Assembly: GCA_042408595.1 (NCBI GenBank)
Contig: JBHOQX010000130.1
Location: 1 to 64,000, forward strand
From: JBHOQX01 sp042408595
Lineage (GTDB): Bacteria; Chloroflexota; Chloroflexia; Chloroflexales; Roseiflexaceae
DNA length: 64,000 nucleotides
Direction of reading: 5' to 3'
Shown here piece after piece: positions 60,738 to 64,000 of the stretch. How positions within the stretch are numbered: position 1 is the stretch's first letter; each line of letters begins with the position of its first letter. The notes beneath the pieces were generated by a model. That model was not told where the DNA came from. It worked only from the letters and a program-made list of their open reading frames with translations, and ran no database searches. Made by a program: the position numbers and the translations under genes.

Positions 60738-63700
60738 CTACGCCGTACGCCTTCGCCGTGGCGCCCGCCGCTGTTTCGCCCGCGCGGGCGGCACGGGCGG
60801 CCGGCCCAGGGCCAGCGCCCGGGCCTGGCGGCGCTCCTCGTCGCTGCGGGTCGGGCCGCGCCAGGCAAGCCGGCTCGTGCCGTCCGGCGTGGTCGCCCGG
60901 GGCGAGAACGGGCGCAGCGCCGCATCCAGCCCGCGCGCCGCGATCAGGGCGATCGCGCCCGCCGCATTCAGATGCGCCGAGCCCATCACTCCGACCAGCG
61001 ACCAACCGGCCTCGCTGGCGATGGTGACCACCACCGGTCGATCCCTCTCCGGAACGATATCGTACGCCAGGATGCTGCGGTTCTCCATGGTCAGCAACAC
61101 CGGCGGGCGCGCGGCGCCGGCGGCGTCGCGGGCGCGCTCCGCGCCGTCCAGACCGAGGAGCAACTGCCGGCCCGCCACCGGGTCGCCGAACGCCGCCGGG
61201 TCGTCGAGGATGATCACCACCGCCGCCGGCGCCGCGGCGAAGGTCGTCGTCACCGTGCTGACGCCGCGTGCCAGCTCCGCGCCGCTGACCCACCCGGCCT
61301 CGACGCGCTCGCGGTGCAGGCGCAGCGGCTCGCCGGACGCGCGGACGACGCAGCCAGGGCCGATGCCGGTCGCCCAGCCGACGTACGGCAGCTGCGTGCC
61401 GGCGTGCCAGCCGGCCAGCCCGGCGTCGAACGCAGCGTCGCGCGCGTCCCCCTGGCCGATCGCGACGATCCGCTCGACCCCCTGCACGACCTCGATGCTG
61501 GCCTCCGGCCCGCCCGCCGGGGCGGGCGCCGCGCCGATCACCCGGTCGGCCAGGAGCGCCCCACCGTGGCCGAGCAGGACGACCCGCGCTGGCAGCCCGC
61601 TGACGCTCAGGCGCGGGCGCTCCCCACCGAGCGCGGCGTCGGCCTGGGCGTTGGGCAGCTTCAGCACGACAAGCTGGCCGGGGGCGAGCGAGGCGCCGAG
61701 GCTTGGGGCGGCCGCCGCGCGTGCCCCGATCACTTCGCCGGCCAGCCCGGCGGTGAACGCGGCCAACTGGTCGTTCCCCGGCGCGCCGGTGCGCGCGACG
61801 ACCGCCGGCGCGGCGTGCGCGATCGCGGTCGGCGGCAGGGCGACGTTCCCGATCATGGTGCCGCGCCGCCCGGTGGCGACCGCCTCCGGCTCGGCCAACA
61901 CCAGCCGCGCGGCGATCGAGCGGCTCCGCCCGGCCTCCACCGCGGCGAGCGTCGGCGGGGCGACCCGCCAGGCCCGCGCTGAGTCCGTCACCGTGGTGCG
62001 CACCGGCGCCGCCACCCGCAGGTCAACGCTCGCACCCGACAGCAGGCCCACGGCGACCGGCGGATCGACGAAATGGTCGTAGACCTTGCTCGGGGGCCGC
62101 GCGCCGACCGCCGGTACGACCGTCGCCGGGTCGGCCTGCAAGCCTTCGGTAAGCGCGCCGAGCAGCGGCGGGGCCTGCCGCTCGCCACGCAGCGCCGCCA
62201 GGCCGGTGGGAGTGGCCGAGGCGCTGAGGAAGGCCCGCGCCGCCGCGAACGCCCCCGGGACGCTCGTCGGCTGGGCGATCAGCGCCTCGACCGCTGCCGC
62301 CTGGGTCTTCAGGGTGTTCACGTCGATGGCGCGGCGGGTGAACGGCAGCGGCTTGCGCCGGCCGATCTCGACCTGGTAGTACGGGATCTCCGGGCCTGGG
62401 GTCGATACGGCGGCCACCGCGGCCAGGTCGAGCTCGTTGAGCGCCTCGATCATCTCGGCCTTCGGCACCTTGCGATTGTTCATGTCCTGCGGCGGCCCCC
62501 AGATCCCGGCCGGGAAGCTGCCGTACGGCCGCGGCGTGGCGCTGAACGGGAAGGGCTGCGCCACCCCGCCACGCAGCCAGGTGAGGGTGATCGTCGGCTG
62601 CAGGTTGCTCGCGCCCATCGGCGCGACGCCCAGCGCGCGGCTGGGCGCGTGCGTGGTCGCGCCGGCGGCGGCGAGCGCGCGGGCGACGGTAGTCGCCGGC
62701 ACGGTGCTGGTGAAGGTCAGGCCGAACTCCACGACGACGATGAACGGGCGGGCCGCCGAGCCGTCGGGCGTGGCGTTTTCGCCTTTGGCCGGCAGCGCGC
62801 CGAACGAGGTCATCACGGCGTGCGCCAGCGCGCCGCCGTCCGCGCCCGCCTCCAGGTATTTGGCGATGAAGGCCGACGCGCTGAGCGGCTGTTTCTGCGC
62901 CCGGTCGTCCCCGCCGAATTCGACCGTCAACTCGATCGGGCCGACCTCGAAGGTCGCTTTGCCGTGGAAATCCGGCCCGGTCACGTCGATCCGTGCGCCG
63001 AGGCTGACTGCGATCGTGATCTCGCCGAACAGCCAGGTGTCGATCGTGACGCCCGCCGCGATGCGCGCGTAGGCGTTGACGTGGTAGTGGAACGGGTCGA
63101 AATAGACGATGCCGTGCGCCCCAAATTTCACCTCGGCCCAGGCCGGCCCGAAGTGCGCCGACGCCTCGAAATCGCCGCCGGCCATCAGCGCCTCGGACGT
63201 GAGCGCGAAGTAGCTGCCGGCCTTGATCACGATCGCGCCGCCGATGCTCCAGCGCAGCCCCAGGCGCGGCACCAGCGGGTAGCCGTCGCGGCGGAACTCC
63301 GGGTGATAGCCGCCCATCGTCAGCACGAACTCGCCGCGATGCTCGCCCTTGAACCAGATCACATAGGCGAAGCCGCCGGTGAGCTTGATGTCCGAGTAGA
63401 GCAGCCAGGAGTTGTCGGTCAGCTGGCCCTGCACCCACAGCACGCCCTCGGAGGAGGAGAAGCGCACCAGCAGCGCCAGCTCGATCGACACCAGGGCGAC
63501 CTGCGGGCGCGGCAGCGCCATCCGCGCCAGCCCGAGGAGGCTGATGTCCAGCCCATCGCCGATCTGCACCGCGACGACGGCGATCCCATCCACCAACGCG
63601 AAACTGTTGAACGACAGCCCGGCGGCGAACCAGAACGTCGCTCGCGCCATCGGGAAGTACTGGCCGAGGGCGCGGAGCTGCGCCATCGGGTCCTGCGGGC

Positions 63701-64000
63701 GCGCGGCGATGTCGAGCGCCTGGATAAGCGGATACTGGCCGAAGTTGCCCAGGTCGGTCGGCACAACCAGGCGGCGGTTGATGCCGAAGCCGCCGCCGAT
63801 GCCGGTGAGGAAGAAAGCCGGTGGGCCGCCGATCGGCCCGTTGACCGCGCCCACGGCGAAAAAGGCGGTGAACTTCTGCCCGCCGTCCACACTCTCGCCG
63901 TAGCCACCGAAGATCGTCAGGCCGTAGACACCGAAGCGCCCGAGCAGCATGCCGAGGTACTCGATCCCCGCACCGGTCGTCTGCTTCAGCAACCCGCCGG
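60738..64000 (-). CDS. DUF6603-like beta-rich protein (N-terminus beyond window)
   Basis: At least 1,086 residues are visible, open at the right edge; the real start is outside. The first 350 visible residues are amphipathic beta repeats with FGVYGLTIFGGYGES, PAFFLTGIGGGFGINRRL, LTMGGYHPEFRRDGYPLVPR and FDPFHYHVNAYARIAAGV. From memory these are typical of the DUF6603 family, whose function is unknown; I could not check. The middle is Ala/Pro-rich with TITLTWLRGGVAQPFPFSATP. A beta domain follows (about 650-1030), and the end is a basic tail (PPARAKQRRAPRRRR). No membrane helix. It is the most upstream visible gene of the five-gene unit. Confidence 0.65.
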   Translation of the reverse strand, partial: GGLLKQTTGAGIEYLGMLLGRFGVYGLTIFGGYGESVDGGQKFTAFFAVGAVNGPIGGPPAFFLTGIGGGFGINRRLVVPTDLGNFGQYPLIQALDIAARPQDPMAQLRALGQYFPMARATFWFAAGLSFNSFALVDGIAVVAVQIGDGLDISLLGLARMALPRPQVALVSIELALLVRFSSSEGVLWVQGQLTDNSWLLYSDIKLTGGFAYVIWFKGEHRGEFVLTMGGYHPEFRRDGYPLVPRLGLRWSIGGAIVIKAGSYFALTSEALMAGGDFEASAHFGPAWAEVKFGAHGIVYFDPFHYHVNAYARIAAGVTIDTWLFGEITIAVSLGARIDVTGPDFHGKATFEVGPIELTVEFGGDDRAQKQPLSASAFIAKYLEAGADGGALAHAVMTSFGALPAKGENATPDGSAARPFIVVVEFGLTFTSTVPATTVARALAAAGATTHAPSRALGVAPMGASNLQPTITLTWLRGGVAQPFPFSATPRPYGSFPAGIWGPPQDMNNRKVPKAEMIEALNELDLAAVAAVSTPGPEIPYYQVEIGRRKPLPFTRRAIDVNTLKTQAAAVEALIAQPTSVPGAFAAARAFLSASATPTGLAALRGERQAPPLLGALTEGLQADPATVVPAVGARPPSKVYDHFVDPPVAVGLLSGASVDLRVAAPVRTTVTDSARAWRVAPPTLAAVEAGRSRSIAARLVLAEPEAVATGRRGTMIGNVALPPTAIAHAAPAVVARTGAPGNDQLAAFTAGLAGEVIGARAAAAPSLGASLAPGQLVVLKLPNAQADAALGGERPRLSVSGLPARVVLLGHGGALLADRVIGAAPAPAGGPEASIEVVQGVERIVAIGQGDARDAAFDAGLAGWHAGTQLPYVGWATGIGPGCVVRASGEPLRLHRERVEAGWVSGAELARGVSTVTTTFAAAPAAVVIILDDPAAFGDPVAGRQLLLGLDGAERARDAAGAARPPVLLTMENRSILAYDIVPERDRPVVVTIASEAGWSLVGVMGSAHLNAAGAIALIAARGLDAALRPFSPRATTPDGTSRLAWRGPTRSDEERRQARALALGRPPVPPARAKQRRAPRRRRTA

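Noticed and set aside
1..64000. CRISPR arrays, tRNA or rRNA genes, insertion sequences, prophage
   Set aside because: No regular direct repeats with spacers, no cloverleaf or rRNA sequence recognised by eye, and no integrase or transposase motif. A tRNAscan or ISfinder search was not possible.

Overview
The window is very GC-rich, densely coding, chromosomal DNA that most resembles a member of the Chloroflexota (class Chloroflexia or Thermomicrobia-like). The reasons are the DUF2298/'YYY'-type membrane protein, the tilS-hpt-ftsH and yebC-ruvC blocks, sigma-70-like promoters with TGnTATAAT extended -10 boxes, and many GTG/TTG starts. I could not run a database search, so the taxon is an inference. 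I saw no rRNA, tRNA, CRISPR array, integrase, transposase or phage core gene.

Left part (1-20.2 kb). A single open reading frame of more than 2,500 codons on the minus strand (1-7543, running off the left edge) fuses a GT39/PMT-like glycosyltransferase to two successive DUF2298-type membrane modules. Divergently from it runs a plus-strand housekeeping run: cmk, plsC-like acyltransferase, a double-PH-domain membrane protein, an exported membrane-anchored protein, tilS, hpt, ftsH (own promoter and terminator), yebC, ruvC and an isocitrate/isopropylmalate dehydrogenase-family gene.

Middle (20.2-50 kb). Minus-strand PhoR/PhoB-type two-component genes, galK and an exported beta-helix protein are followed by an EamA transporter. 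Next come a TetR repressor with a consensus promoter and its oxidoreductase, two methyltransferases, a HAD-like protein and an aminotransferase. The thrC-lysC-asd operon (33.3-37.0 kb) is preceded by a textbook transcription attenuator: a 29-residue leader peptide with 8 Thr codons, mutually exclusive antiterminator and terminator hairpins, and a TTGACA-17-TATAGT promoter. Plus-strand genes then encode a thioesterase, a NIPSNAP protein, an exported C39-like peptidase, a degenerate ComEC-type MBL protein and PcrA/UvrD helicase. These are followed by AraC and PhyH (divergent), a PucR regulator, an Eis-like acetyltransferase, a solitary DNA methylase and a Gfo/Idh oxidoreductase.

Right part (50.1-64 kb). 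Five large proteins (at least 1,086, 656, 343, 1,331 and 1,170 aa) sit on the minus strand, three of them joined by ATGA/TGATG stop-start overlaps. The four with visible N-termini lack signal peptides and obvious membrane segments. The upstream one resembles the beta-rich DUF6603 family and the last carries sialidase/BNR-type Asp boxes; the middle three match nothing I know. This cluster, which continues beyond the right edge, is my best candidate for an undescribed multi-protein system.

Two kinds of small structure run through the window. One is palindromic REP-like elements (GGACGCGAT-NN-ATCGCGTCC type) that twice supply the stop codon of the gene they abut. The other is short low-complexity islands that occur between genes and also in frame inside conserved genes.
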